Assembly (NCBI RefSeq): GCF_014192015.1
Contig: NZ_JACHXJ010000002.1
Coordinates: 372,001 to 436,000, forward strand
Direction: 5' to 3'
Length of the DNA stretch: 64,000 nt
Source: Paenibacillus rhizosphaerae
GTDB taxonomy: Bacteria > Bacillota > Bacilli > Paenibacillales > Paenibacillaceae
The number at the start of each line of letters is the position of its first letter. Within the stretch, counting starts at the first letter, position 1. Under the pieces are notes generated by a model. It was not told the DNA's origin, did no database searches, and saw nothing but the letters and a program-made list of their open reading frames with translations. Shown piece by piece: positions 41,528 to 50,960 of this stretch. A program made the position numbers and the translations under genes.

Positions 41528-43411
41528 ATGAAACCGGATTTGCGTCAAGCGTGGGATCAACAGGTGCTGATCGGCGACGGAGCGATGGGCACTTTTCTAT
41601 ATCAAATGGGCTTTCCTGTAGGGATTTCCTATGAAGAATTGAACCTGACCTCACCGGAGGTCATCAAAGATGTTCACCGGCGTTATGTGGAAGCCGGGGC
41701 TCAAATTATTGAGACCAATACGTTTTCAGCCAACTTCGACAAACTGTCCAAATATGGTCTGGAGTCGAAGGTGGAGGATATCAACCGGGCGGGTGTCCGG
41801 ATTGCACGGGAAGTAGCGGGATCCGCCGGCTATGTGGTCGGAGCTATCGGTTCGATCCGCGGCGGCAAACGGACCAATGTCTCGACGACCGAGCTTAAGA
41901 AATATTTCGAGCAGCAGATCCAGGCCCTTCTTCAAGAAGGAGTGGACGGCATCCTGCTTGAAACCTTCTATGATGTGGAAGAGCTGTATCTGGCCTTGTC
42001 CATCGTGCGCAAGCTCAGTCCGCTGCCGGTCATCTGCCAGTTCGCGGTTGAGGATGTGGCTCGGACCTTGGACGGCTATACGATGCCGGAAGCGTTCCGG
42101 ATGATGCAGCAGCAGGGCGCAGACGTGATCGGCTTTAACTGCCGTACGGGCCCTAACGGCATCATGAGCGCGATGAAGACTCTCGGCGGCCACTTGTCCG
42201 TGCCGATGTCGGTATATCCGAATGCCGGTGTCGCCGATTATGTGGATGGGGAATATCAGTACGGGGCCAAGCCGGATTACTTCGGCCAGATGGCAGTGAA
42301 ATTCGCCGATCTCGGCGCCCGGATCATCGGCGGCTGCTGCGGGACGACTCCGGCGCATATCGCGGCCATTTCGTCCGCGCTTCAGGGCTACGAGCCGCAG
42401 CCGATTACGTACGGGCCGATTGACATCGTGCCCGCCCCGATCGAAATCCATGAACATCTTGCGCCAGACGGCAATGGTGAAGGCGAAGGCGCCAAAACGA
42501 ACCTGGTTGACCTCGTCAAAGAGCGTCACACCGTCATCGTGGAGCTGGACCCTCCGCGCGATTTGGATATCGCCAAATTTATGAAGGGAGCGCAGGTGCT
42601 GAAGGATGCCGGTGCGGACGCGCTGACGCTCGCCGACAACTCGCTTGCGGTTACGCGGATGAGCAACATGGCCCTCGGTCATCTGGTGCAGGCGCAGACC
42701 GGCTTGCGCCCGCTGGTGCACATCGCCTGCCGGGACCGCAACCTGATCGGAACGCAGTCGCATCTGATGGGCTTTGACGCCCTAGGCATTGATCATGTGC
42801 TGGCTGTCACGGGCGATCCTGCACGTTTTGGCGATTTGCCGGGATCGAGTTCCGTATACGATTTGACTTCTTTTGAAATTATACGAATGATCAAGCAGTT
42901 AAATGAGGGAATCGCCTTCTCCGGCAAGCCGCTCAAGCAAAAGGCGAACTTCGTCGTCGGCGCGGCGTTTAACCCTCACGGGAAGCATCTCGACAAAGCC
43001 GTGCTGCGTTTGGAACGCAAAATCGCTGCCGGGGCCGATTATATCATGACCCAGCCGGTGTACGATCCGGAGCTGATCCGTGCGCTGAAGGAAGCAACGA
43101 GCCACCTCGACATTCCGATCTTCCTCGGCATCATGCCGCTGGCGAGCGGACGTAACGCGGAATACCTGCACAACGAGGTGCCGGGAATCCAGCTCTCGGA
43201 CGATGTGCGCCGCCGGATGAGCGGACTGGAAGGCGAAGAAGGAAGAGCCATGGGGGTTGCCATTGCGAAAGAGCTGCTCGACGTGGCGATGGAGCATTTT
43301 AACGGAATTTACTTAATGACGCCGTTTATGCTGTATGACATGAGCGCCCAGCTCATCAGCCATGTGTGGGAGAAATCCGGACGCCGGCAGCCCCCCTTGT
43401 TTCACAGATAG
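41528..43411 (+). CDS. yitJ: Bifunctional homocysteine S-methyltransferase / methylenetetrahydrofolate reductase
   Basis: A 627-residue fusion like B. subtilis YitJ (612). The N-terminal domain (1-~310) is a zinc-dependent homocysteine methyltransferase with GDGAMGTFLYQMG, NCRTGP and the zinc pair GGCCGTTP. The C-terminal domain (~330-610) is a 5,10-methylenetetrahydrofolate reductase with ELDPPRDLD, HIACRDRN and ILAVTGDPARFG-like VLAVTGDP. Together they supply the methyl group and make methionine. The ATG at 41528 has GGTGGAGGAG six bases ahead. Unlike yitJ of B. subtilis it has no visible S-box leader. Confidence 0.93.
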   Translation: MKPDLRQAWDQQVLIGDGAMGTFLYQMGFPVGISYEELNLTSPEVIKDVHRRYVEAGAQIIETNTFSANFDKLSKYGLESKVEDINRAGVRIAREVAGSAGYVVGAIGSIRGGKRTNVSTTELKKYFEQQIQALLQEGVDGILLETFYDVEELYLALSIVRKLSPLPVICQFAVEDVARTLDGYTMPEAFRMMQQQGADVIGFNCRTGPNGIMSAMKTLGGHLSVPMSVYPNAGVADYVDGEYQYGAKPDYFGQMAVKFADLGARIIGGCCGTTPAHIAAISSALQGYEPQPITYGPIDIVPAPIEIHEHLAPDGNGEGEGAKTNLVDLVKERHTVIVELDPPRDLDIAKFMKGAQVLKDAGADALTLADNSLAVTRMSNMALGHLVQAQTGLRPLVHIACRDRNLIGTQSHLMGFDALGIDHVLAVTGDPARFGDLPGSSSVYDLTSFEIIRMIKQLNEGIAFSGKPLKQKANFVVGAAFNPHGKHLDKAVLRLERKIAAGADYIMTQPVYDPELIRALKEATSHLDIPIFLGIMPLASGRNAEYLHNEVPGIQLSDDVRRRMSGLEGEEGRAMGVAIAKELLDVAMEHFNGIYLMTPFMLYDMSAQLISHVWEKSGRRQPPLFHR

Positions 43412-43425
43412 TTATCAATTACAAT
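43397..43425 (+). promoter_or_regulatory. yicC promoter inside the end of yitJ
   Basis: TTGTTT at 43397 and TACAAT at 43420 are separated by 17 bases. The predicted start site falls at or next to the ATG at 43432, so the yicC transcript may have almost no leader. Confidence 0.6.
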
Positions 43426-43446
43426 AGTGTAATGGATGTGGTGCCG

Positions 43447-44343
43447 ATGTCTTTCAGCATGACCGGTTACGGTCAATCCGCCCTTCATTTCGGAGGGTAT
43501 AAAGTGGAAATTGAAGTGAAATCCGTGAACCACCGATACTGCGAAGTGGTCATACGCCTGCCGCGTGAATGGACACGCTTTGAGGACCCTTTGAGAAGAA
43601 CGGTACAGCGGTTTGTCAAGCGCGGCCGGATCGATGTCTTTATTAACAAGGAGGCGGAAGAGAATAACGCTCCGCCTGTTTTGTTAAATCATAAAGCCGT
43701 CCATACTTATATGGAGGCGGCGCGTGAGGTTTCCGAGAAGTATGGCCTGAGCGGCGAGTTGACAGTAAGAGACCTGCTGTCCCTGCCGGGCGTGTTTCTG
43801 ACTCCCGAGGAAGTCGGGACGGTCCAGGATCCGGAGCCTGAAGAGTGGGGACGCGTGCTTGAAGAGGGTCTTGTCAAGGCCATGGAAGGACTCGTCGCAA
43901 TGAGGACTTCCGAAGGCGGCTTCCTTGCACGTGATGTGGAGCAGCGCCTGAACCGGCTGGAGAAGCTCCACGGAGAAATGGTACAGCTCGCACCCAGCGT
44001 AGTCGAAGAATACCGCAGTAAGCTCAAACAAAGGCTGGCTGAACTGAATGACGGTTCGTTTGCCTTTGATGAACATAAATTTGGCATGGAGATTGCTATT
44101 TTTGCAGACCGCTGCAATATCGATGAGGAATTGATACGTCTGCACAGCCATTTTGAGCAATGCAAAGGATTACTTCGTGCGGATGAACCGGTCGGAAGAA
44201 AACTCGATTTTCTGATTCAGGAAATGAACAGGGAAGTCAATACGATTGGATCCAAGGCCAATCATCTGACTCTGGTAAACCGTGTTGTCGAAATGAAAGC
44301 GGAGCTGGAAAAAATTAGAGAGCAACTGGCCAATATTGAGTAA
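43447..44343 (+). CDS. yicC: YicC/YloC family endoribonuclease
   Basis: A 298-residue protein (B. subtilis YloC 291). The family is an RNase; in E. coli YicC cleaves small RNAs such as RyhB. It starts [13 protein letters not shown] and ends with the conserved [18 protein letters not shown] and [14 protein letters not shown]. There is no convincing ribosome site before ATG 43447. The ATG at 43432 (MDVVPMSFS) coincides with the expected transcription start, so a leaderless start is possible. It opens the remA-gmk-rpoZ run. Confidence 0.92.
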   Translation: MSFSMTGYGQSALHFGGYKVEIEVKSVNHRYCEVVIRLPREWTRFEDPLRRTVQRFVKRGRIDVFINKEAEENNAPPVLLNHKAVHTYMEAAREVSEKYGLSGELTVRDLLSLPGVFLTPEEVGTVQDPEPEEWGRVLEEGLVKAMEGLVAMRTSEGGFLARDVEQRLNRLEKLHGEMVQLAPSVVEEYRSKLKQRLAELNDGSFAFDEHKFGMEIAIFADRCNIDEELIRLHSHFEQCKGLLRADEPVGRKLDFLIQEMNREVNTIGSKANHLTLVNRVVEMKAELEKIREQLANIE

Positions 44344-44399
44344 GGCGATTTCGACAGAAAACAGGAGAGAGTCAAATGAATAGGGGGAAGAACCTGAAT

Positions 44400-44660
44400 A
44401 TGGCAATCAAACTCATTAACATCGGCTTCGGGAATATTGTATCGGCTAACCGAATCATTTCGATTGTAAGCCCCGAGTCAGCGCCTATTAAGCGGATTAT
44501 TCAGGAAGCAAGAGATCGTCACATGCTGATCGATGCGACCTATGGGCGCAGGACGCGCGCTGTAATCATTACGGACAGCGACCATGTCATCCTGTCGGCG
44601 GTGCAGCCGGAGACGGTAGCTCATCGCCTGTCCAGCAAAGATGACGATAATGACGAATAA
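44400..44660 (+). CDS. remA: Extracellular matrix regulator RemA
   Basis: An 86-residue DNA-binding protein of the RemA/YlzA family. In B. subtilis it activates biofilm matrix and osmoprotection operons as a large ring. The sequence [19 protein letters not shown] and [18 protein letters not shown] is nearly identical to Bacillus RemA. Start is uncertain: ATG 44400 gives the family N-terminus MAIKL, while ATG 44376 has the better ribosome site (AGGAG, eight bases) and would add MNRGKNLN. It lies between yicC and gmk, as in Bacillus. Confidence 0.93.
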   Translation: MAIKLINIGFGNIVSANRIISIVSPESAPIKRIIQEARDRHMLIDATYGRRTRAVIITDSDHVILSAVQPETVAHRLSSKDDDNDE

Positions 44661-44676
44661 CAAGATGGGGAGTAAT

Positions 44677-45249
44677 ATGTCAAAAGGAATATTATTTGTA
44701 TTGTCAGGACCTTCGGGGGTCGGTAAAGGGACCGTGTGCAGCGCGCTGCGCGGGAAGCTGCCGGATTTAGTCTATTCGGTATCGGCGACGACACGGAGTC
44801 CGCGCCAGGGGGAAGTGAACGGGGTCAATTATTTTTTTAAAACCCGTGAGCAGTTTCTGGATATGATGCAGAACGACCAGCTTCTGGAGTACGCGGAATA
44901 CGTGGGGAACTATTACGGGACGCCGCGCGATTTCGTGGAGAAGACGCTGGAGAGCGGTAACGATATTATTTTGGAGATTGAGGTGCAGGGTGCCCTGCAG
45001 GTCAAACAGAAGTTTCCCGAGGGAGTATTCATTTTCCTCCTGCCGCCTTCCTTGGACGAACTGAAGGACCGGATTATCGGGCGCGGTACGGAGAACCAGG
45101 CTACGATCGATCACCGCATGACGGTGGCGGTTGACGAAATCAATTTGATGCAGCATTATGACTATGCGGTGGTCAACGATCAGATTGATTGCGCCTGCAA
45201 ACGAATAGAATCGATTATTATCGCCGAACATTGTAAAATCAGGAAATAA
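44677..45249 (+). CDS. gmk: Guanylate kinase
   Basis: Phosphorylates GMP to GDP with ATP. The product is 190 residues. Visible motifs are the P-loop [29 protein letters not shown] for GMP binding, and [14 protein letters not shown] 44677 gives the family N-terminus ([14 protein letters not shown]), with GGGGAG just ahead. Another in-frame ATG at 44665 has no site. It follows remA by 16 bases and precedes rpoZ in an operon. Confidence 0.96.
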   Translation: MSKGILFVLSGPSGVGKGTVCSALRGKLPDLVYSVSATTRSPRQGEVNGVNYFFKTREQFLDMMQNDQLLEYAEYVGNYYGTPRDFVEKTLESGNDIILEIEVQGALQVKQKFPEGVFIFLLPPSLDELKDRIIGRGTENQATIDHRMTVAVDEINLMQHYDYAVVNDQIDCACKRIESIIIAEHCKIRK

Positions 45250-45294
45250 ACGAAGACAGCAGCCATTTGAGAATAATAAAAGAGGTGTCGCCAA

Positions 45295-45519
45295 GTGTTG
45301 TACCCATCGATTGATGAAATGATGAATAAAGTCGACAGTAAATACTCGCTGGTCGTCGCGGCCTCCCGCCGTGCGAGACAGCTGCGCGAGGGCGCAAAGA
45401 CCGACCTGAAGCATCCAAGATCCCACAAGTACGTGGGCGTGGCGCTTGAGGAAATTTACGGGGATATGATCCGTGTGGTTTCGGAACCGGTCGCTGAACG
45501 GGATGAGGATAAGGCGTAA
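45295..45519 (+). CDS. rpoZ: RNA polymerase omega subunit
   Basis: A 74-residue omega subunit. It starts MLYPSIDEMMNKVDSKYSLV and has the conserved RRARQL and KYVGVALEEIYGDMI pieces. It helps assemble the RNA polymerase beta' subunit and is linked to (p)ppGpp binding in other bacteria. Start codon is GTG at 45295 with AGAGGTG seven bases ahead; a TTG directly after is an alternative. Two hairpins follow. Confidence 0.93.
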   Translation: MLYPSIDEMMNKVDSKYSLVVAASRRARQLREGAKTDLKHPRSHKYVGVALEEIYGDMIRVVSEPVAERDEDKA

Positions 45520-45549
45520 AGCCTGCTCCTCCCGGGACGGGGCTTTTTC
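45516..45549 (+). terminator. rpoZ terminator
   Basis: Hairpin starting AAAGCC and ending GGCTTTTT with a GC-rich, slightly bulged stem. Confidence 0.65.
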
Positions 45550-45620
45550 TGCTGTTATGCCGAGGGTCTAAACAAGAACTCATATTTAGTTTGCAGCAAG
45601 AGTGTATAGACGTCTTCCAG

Positions 45621-45646
45621 ATACAACCGCAAGGTTGTATTTTTTT
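45621..45646 (+). terminator. Strong intrinsic terminator just before coaBC (attenuator candidate)
   Basis: A perfect hairpin ATACAACC-GCAA-GGTTGTAT is followed by six or more T. It ends 36 bases before the coaBC ATG, and there is no room for a promoter after it, so it must be read through or switched to express coaBC from upstream. Confidence 0.85.
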
Positions 45647-45681
45647 CTCTATCTAAATGAAACGGAAAGCGGGGAAATCGT

Positions 45682-46908
45682 ATGTTAACCGGCAAAACCA
45701 TCGTGCTCGGCGTTACGGGTGGAATCGCGGCGTTTAAGGCGGCCAGTCTGTGCAGCAAGCTGGTGCAAAAAGGCGCAGACGTCCACGTGATCATGACGGA
45801 ATCAGCGAAGCAGTTTATTACAGAGCTGACCTTTCAGAATCTGTCCAAAAATCCGGTATACAGCGACACGTTCGATGAGCGCGATCCATCCGTCGTCTCC
45901 CATATCCATTTGGCCGACGAGGCCGACCTGGTCCTCATCGCCCCGGCTACAGCCAACATGATCGCGAAAATGGCCCATGGTCTGGCGGACGACATGCTGT
46001 CGACAACGCTGCTGGCCACTGAGGCGCCGGTCATGATCGCACCGGCCATGAACGTGCATATGTATGCCCATCCGGCGGTTCAAGCCAACATGCGGCTGCT
46101 CGAATCCCGGGGCGCGATGATGATCGAGCCCGGCGAAGGACTGCTTGCCTGCGGCTATGTGGGCAAGGGGCGGCTGGAGGAGCCGGAAACGATCGTCCAG
46201 GTGGTGGAGCGCTTTTTTGCGGCTGATCATGCATCCGTGCAGGGACAGGGTCTGCTCCGCGGAAAAAAGGTCATCGTGACTTCGGGCGGAACGGTTGAGC
46301 GGATCGACCCGGTGCGTTACATCACCAATGATTCTTCCGGGAAAATGGGGTTTGCCATCGCCAAGGCCGCTAAAGAAATGGGCGCGGACGTGCATGTGGT
46401 CTACGGCCATACCGACGTTGAGCCCCCTGCGGACGTTGAGGCGGTGAAAGTCCAGTCCGCCGAGGATATGTACCGGGCAGTCCTGGAACATTGGGAGGAC
46501 TGCGACTTGGTCATCAAGGCGGCGGCCGTCGCGGATTACCGTCCGAAGGTGACAGCTGCAAGCAAAATGAAAAAGTCAGGGGATACGATGACGCTCGAGC
46601 TCGTCAAAACGGTGGATATTTTGGAGGAGCTGGGCAAAACGAAGACAAAGCAGTTTTTGATTGGGTTCGCGGCGGAGACGAATGATGTGGAGAAATATGC
46701 CCAGGATAAGCTGAAACGGAAAAACGCCGATCTGATCGTGGCCAATGACGTGACGGCGGAGGGAGCCGGCTTCAGATCGGATACCAACATGGTTCAGGTG
46801 TACGATGCCGGCGGACTGGTCGAACAAATGCCCGTAATGACCAAGGACGACGTGGCCCGGCGCCTGCTGACGATCGCTGCGGCCCGGATGAACGGGGCTT
46901 TGTCCTGA
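45682..46908 (+). CDS. coaBC: Bifunctional phosphopantothenoylcysteine decarboxylase / synthetase (CoaBC)
   Basis: Two steps of coenzyme A synthesis in one 408-residue flavoprotein. The N-terminal CoaC half (1-~185) has GVTGGIAAFKAA, PATANMIAKMAHGLADD (FMN/substrate) and the active-site cysteine in LACGYVGKGRL. The C-terminal CoaB half has VTSGGTVERIDPVRYI, KMKK and FAAETND. The ATG at 45682 has AGCGGGGA ahead. Its stop overlaps the priA start (TGATG). An unusual intrinsic terminator lies just upstream. Confidence 0.96.
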   Translation: MLTGKTIVLGVTGGIAAFKAASLCSKLVQKGADVHVIMTESAKQFITELTFQNLSKNPVYSDTFDERDPSVVSHIHLADEADLVLIAPATANMIAKMAHGLADDMLSTTLLATEAPVMIAPAMNVHMYAHPAVQANMRLLESRGAMMIEPGEGLLACGYVGKGRLEEPETIVQVVERFFAADHASVQGQGLLRGKKVIVTSGGTVERIDPVRYITNDSSGKMGFAIAKAAKEMGADVHVVYGHTDVEPPADVEAVKVQSAEDMYRAVLEHWEDCDLVIKAAAVADYRPKVTAASKMKKSGDTMTLELVKTVDILEELGKTKTKQFLIGFAAETNDVEKYAQDKLKRKNADLIVANDVTAEGAGFRSDTNMVQVYDAGGLVEQMPVMTKDDVARRLLTIAAARMNGALS

Positions 46909-49451
46909 TGGAGATACGTGTGGCAAAGGTGATCGTCGACGTCCCGGTGCGTGATACCGACCGTCCCTTTGACTATCTCATTCCCGAATCCATGCGGGCA
47001 TGGATCGAGGTGGGAAGCCGGGTCGGCGTGCCGTTCGGCCACCGCACGGTCCAGGGATTCGTGGTCGCGCTTGAGCCGGAGCCAGCGGCTGCCGGCATGA
47101 AGCTTAAGGCTATTCAGGAAGTGCTTGACGTCATTCCGCCGCTGTCCGAAGAGCTGGTGGAATTGGCCGCGTGGATGAGCCGCAGGTATGCCTGCCGGAT
47201 GATTACGGCGCTTCAGGTCATGGTGCCTACGGCCCTCAAGGGCAAAGCTGAACGGTTTATCTCTTTGGGGTCCTCGCAGGCGAAGGAGCCTGAGGATTTG
47301 TATTCCAGCGGCTTGCTCGAACTGGAACTGGAGCCTTCCGGCGACGAGCGGGCGATTCTTGATTTCGTCGAAAAAAAGGGTGAGGTCACCTTCAAGCAGC
47401 TAAGCCGGCAGTTTCCGGACAGCGCGCCGGTGATCAAATCGCTGCTGCGCCGGGGTGTTTTGCAGGAAAACCAATCCATCAAGGACAAGCTGCAGATCAA
47501 GACGCTGAAAGCCGTCGATCTTGCGGTAACGCCGGAGGAAGCGGAGGCCGCCCTGGAGTCGTTCGCGCCGAAAGCGCAGCGTCAGCGAGAAGTGCTGCAG
47601 TTTATTGTGGAAATGAAAGAGATGCTTCCGCTTGCGCTGAAGGATGTCCTGGCAACGCTGCAGGTGTCGGCCGCGACTGTGAAAGGGATTGCGGATAAAG
47701 GTTACATTACGATCGAGGACAAAGAAGCGTTCAGGGACCCTTACCAGGGTCGCTGGTTCAAACCAAGCGATCCGCTGCCGCTGACAGCAGAGCAGCAGAA
47801 CGCCTATGACCGTATTGTTTCGGTGCTCGATGCGCAGCGGCACGGGGTGTTTCTGCTGCATGGCGTTACGGGCAGCGGAAAGACCGAAATCTACCTGCAG
47901 AGCATCCAGCGCTGCATCGCGCAGGGCCGGCAGGCCATCGTGCTTGTGCCGGAAATTTCGCTGACGCCGCAGATGGTGGAGCGGTTCAAAGGGCGCTTCG
48001 GCGACCAGGTCGCCGTCATGCACAGCCGCCTGTCGGGCGGGGAACGCTACGATGAATGGCGCAAAATCCGCGAAGGCCGGGCGGCCGTAGCCATCGGTGC
48101 CAGATCGGCGGTGTTCGCGCCGTTTGCCAAGATCGGGCTCATCATTATGGACGAGGAGCATGAAACGTCGTACAAGCAGGAAGAGAGCCCGAAATACCAT
48201 GCCCGGGACGTGGCCGTCCGGCGGGCGATGCAGCACGGCGCAGCGGTCATTCTGGGCTCGGCGACGCCATCGCTTGAGAGCTACCATGCCGCGAGATCGC
48301 AGGTTAACGATGAGTTTGCGCCGATGCTGCTCGAGATGAAAGCCCGGGCACTCGGCAACGAGCTGCCTGGAGTACAAATCATCGACATGCGGGAAGAATT
48401 AAAAGAAGGCAACCGCTCCATGTTCAGCCGTTCGCTGCATCAGGCGATTGCGGCCCGGCTGGAACGCAAGGAGCAGACCGTGCTGCTGCTCAACCGGCGC
48501 GGCTACTCCACATTCGTCATGTGCCGCAGCTGCGGCTACGTGGCGGGCTGTCCCGAATGCGACATTTCGCTGACATACCATCAGAAATCGAACAATCTCC
48601 GCTGCCACTACTGCGGCTATGCCGAGCCGGCACCGTCCGTGTGCCCGGATTGCGGAAGCGAGCATATCCGCTATTTCGGCACCGGTACGCAGCGCGTCGA
48701 GGAGGAGCTCGCGAAGCTGTTCCCGGGGATCCGGGTGATCCGGATGGACGTGGACACTACGACGGAGAAGGGGTCGCATGAGAAGCTGCTGAAGCAGTTC
48801 CGGGACAAAAAAGCGGACGTGCTGCTGGGCACCCAGATGGTGGCCAAAGGGCTAGACTTTCCGGACGTAACGCTGGTCGGCGTCATCACGGCCGATTCGG
48901 CGCTCAATCTGCCGGATTTCCGCGCCGCCGAGAAGACGTTCCAGCTGCTGACCCAGGTCGCCGGCCGGGCCGGCCGCCACCAGCTGCCCGGCGAGGTCAT
49001 GATCCAGTCCTATACGCCGGATCATTATTCGATCATTCACGCCAGCGGGCATGATTACGATTCGTTTGTCCGGGAGGAGCTGAAGCACCGGCGGAACCTG
49101 CATTATCCGCCGTACTGCCGGCTGATTCTAGTCACGCTGTCGCATGAGCAGCTGCCGTTTCTCGTCCGGATGGCGGAGAACATGGTATCCGTTCTCCAGG
49201 GCAAAGCCCGGCAGAATGGCTGGTACGGCAGCCTGGACCGGCTGACCTCGGACGCTTTTGACGTGCTGGGGCCTGTGGCATCTCCTGTGCCCCGGATAAA
49301 AAATAGATACAGATTTCAATGTATGATAAAATGGCGTGGGACCATCGACGCTGTCGGCCTGGTCAGGGAAGCCGCCGAGCAGCTCGAGGATACCGCCCAG
49401 AATCCGAAGCTTCAAATCAGTATCGATGTAGACCCGCAAATGCTGATGTAG
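46908..49451 (+). CDS. priA: Primosomal replication restart helicase PriA
   Basis: An 847-residue 3'-5' DNA helicase that reloads DnaB-type helicase at stalled forks. After the N-terminal 3'-BD (VIVDVPVRDTDRPFDYLIP) and winged helix come GVTGSGKTEIY (Walker A), IMDEEHETSYKQ (DEEH), and the zinc-binding insert with MCRSCG, CPEC, CHYCG and CPDCG. Motif VI is LTQVAGRAGRH. Start ATG 46908 overlaps the coaBC stop by one base. The order coaBC-priA-def-fmt-rsmB is conserved in Bacillales. Confidence 0.96.
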   Translation: MEIRVAKVIVDVPVRDTDRPFDYLIPESMRAWIEVGSRVGVPFGHRTVQGFVVALEPEPAAAGMKLKAIQEVLDVIPPLSEELVELAAWMSRRYACRMITALQVMVPTALKGKAERFISLGSSQAKEPEDLYSSGLLELELEPSGDERAILDFVEKKGEVTFKQLSRQFPDSAPVIKSLLRRGVLQENQSIKDKLQIKTLKAVDLAVTPEEAEAALESFAPKAQRQREVLQFIVEMKEMLPLALKDVLATLQVSAATVKGIADKGYITIEDKEAFRDPYQGRWFKPSDPLPLTAEQQNAYDRIVSVLDAQRHGVFLLHGVTGSGKTEIYLQSIQRCIAQGRQAIVLVPEISLTPQMVERFKGRFGDQVAVMHSRLSGGERYDEWRKIREGRAAVAIGARSAVFAPFAKIGLIIMDEEHETSYKQEESPKYHARDVAVRRAMQHGAAVILGSATPSLESYHAARSQVNDEFAPMLLEMKARALGNELPGVQIIDMREELKEGNRSMFSRSLHQAIAARLERKEQTVLLLNRRGYSTFVMCRSCGYVAGCPECDISLTYHQKSNNLRCHYCGYAEPAPSVCPDCGSEHIRYFGTGTQRVEEELAKLFPGIRVIRMDVDTTTEKGSHEKLLKQFRDKKADVLLGTQMVAKGLDFPDVTLVGVITADSALNLPDFRAAEKTFQLLTQVAGRAGRHQLPGEVMIQSYTPDHYSIIHASGHDYDSFVREELKHRRNLHYPPYCRLILVTLSHEQLPFLVRMAENMVSVLQGKARQNGWYGSLDRLTSDAFDVLGPVASPVPRIKNRYRFQCMIKWRGTIDAVGLVREAAEQLEDTAQNPKLQISIDVDPQMLM

Positions 49452-49538
49452 CGGCGCTAAGCGGCGTACCGTCATCATATGGAATTATGGATGAATAACT
49501 AACAATGAATATTTGAACCCGATAAGGAAGGTGTCAGC

Positions 49539-50021
49539 ATGGCGATCCGAATTATTGTGAAAGAACCGGATGAGGTTTTGCATAAAACCGCTAAAGAAGT
49601 GAAAGAAGTTACCCCCAATGTCAAAAAGCTGCTGAACGACATGGCGGACACGATGTACGACGCGGAGGGCGTCGGCCTGGCCGCGCCGCAGGTCGGCATT
49701 TTGAAGCGACTGATCGTCGTCGACGTCGGCGATGAGCACGGCCTGATCAAGATGGTCAATCCGGAAATCGTAGCCAAGGACGGCGAGCAGTTCGGCCCGG
49801 AGGGCTGCCTGAGCATCCCTGGATTAAACGGGGACGTGCGCCGTGCCGAGCAGGTTACGGTGAAAGGGCTGGATGAGAACGGCAAGGAATTGACGATTAC
49901 AGGCACCGGCCTGCTGGCCCGATGCTTCCAGCACGAAATCGATCATTTGGACGGCGTGCTGTTTACCGACATTGCAGAAAGAGTGTATGAGTATACACCG
50001 GAACGCGCCGGAAAGGAGTAA
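49539..50021 (+). CDS. def: Peptide deformylase
   Basis: Removes the formyl group from N-terminal methionine. The product is 160 residues with the three family motifs GVGLAAPQ, EGCLSIPG and QHEIDHLDG, which bind Fe2+ or Zn2+. A GGAAGGTG site precedes the ATG. It is separated from fmt by six bases, so formylation and deformylation enzymes are cotranslated. Confidence 0.97.
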   Translation: MAIRIIVKEPDEVLHKTAKEVKEVTPNVKKLLNDMADTMYDAEGVGLAAPQVGILKRLIVVDVGDEHGLIKMVNPEIVAKDGEQFGPEGCLSIPGLNGDVRRAEQVTVKGLDENGKELTITGTGLLARCFQHEIDHLDGVLFTDIAERVYEYTPERAGKE

Positions 50022-50027
50022 TGCCTG

Positions 50028-50960
50028 ATGAATATCGTTTTTATGGGGACGCCCGCGTTTGCCGTTCCCAGTCTCCGCATGCTGCTTGAGGAGGGCTACA
50101 ACGTCGTGGCCGTCGTCACGCAGCCGGACCGTCCGCAGGGACGGAAGAAGGTGCTGATGCCGACGCCCGTCAAGGAAGTGGCGCTTGAGCACGGTCTGCC
50201 GGTACTGCAGCCGCAGCGCATGCGCAATCCCGAGGCGGTAAGCGAGCTCGCGGCCTACAAGCCCGATCTGATCGTTACGGCCGCCTACGGGCAAATTTTG
50301 CCGAAAGCGGTGCTGGATCTACCTGCCAAGGGCTGCGTCAACGTGCACGGCTCGCTTTTGCCGAAATACAGAGGTGGCGCGCCGATTCAGCGCTGCATCA
50401 TCAATGGCGAGACGGTGACGGGCATTACGCTCATGTACATGGCTGAAGGGCTTGACACAGGCGACATGATCGCTCAAGTGGAGGTACCCATCACCGACGA
50501 AGATACCTCGGGAACGCTGTTCGAGAAGCTGAGCACCGCCGGGGCGGCGCTGCTCAAAGAGCAGATGCCGCGGCTGCTGGAAGGCGGCATCCCGGTGACG
50601 GTGCAGGATGACTCGCAGGCTACATACGCTCCGAACCTGAAGCGTGAAGACGAGAAAATCGACTGGAGCAAGTCCACGCGCGATATTTACAATCAAATTC
50701 GCGGCCTGGTGCCTTTTTCCGGGGCGTTTACGTTCTGGAACGACGACGTGTTCAAGGTCTGGGGCTCCCGCAAAGGAGAGAAGGCCTCCAAGGAAGCGGC
50801 ACCGGGAACGGTGCTTCAGCTTACGCCGGAGGGTATTGAAGTGAAAACCGGCGACGGGGCCTTGTGGCTGACCGATATTCAGCCAAGCGGTAAGAAGGCG
50901 ATGGATGCCGGGCAGTTTATCCGGGGAACCAGCATGACGCCCGGGACGGTGCTGAAGTGA
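50028..50960 (+). CDS. fmt: Methionyl-tRNA formyltransferase
   Basis: Formylates initiator Met-tRNA using 10-formyltetrahydrofolate. It is 310 residues, with NIVFMGTPAFAVPSL, the folate-binding loop AAYGQILPKAVL, and the SLLPKYRGGAPI active-site region. The C-terminal OB-like domain follows. AAAGGAG lies nine bases before the ATG. The stop overlaps the rsmB GTG start (GTGA). Confidence 0.97.
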   Translation: MNIVFMGTPAFAVPSLRMLLEEGYNVVAVVTQPDRPQGRKKVLMPTPVKEVALEHGLPVLQPQRMRNPEAVSELAAYKPDLIVTAAYGQILPKAVLDLPAKGCVNVHGSLLPKYRGGAPIQRCIINGETVTGITLMYMAEGLDTGDMIAQVEVPITDEDTSGTLFEKLSTAGAALLKEQMPRLLEGGIPVTVQDDSQATYAPNLKREDEKIDWSKSTRDIYNQIRGLVPFSGAFTFWNDDVFKVWGSRKGEKASKEAAPGTVLQLTPEGIEVKTGDGALWLTDIQPSGKKAMDAGQFIRGTSMTPGTVLK

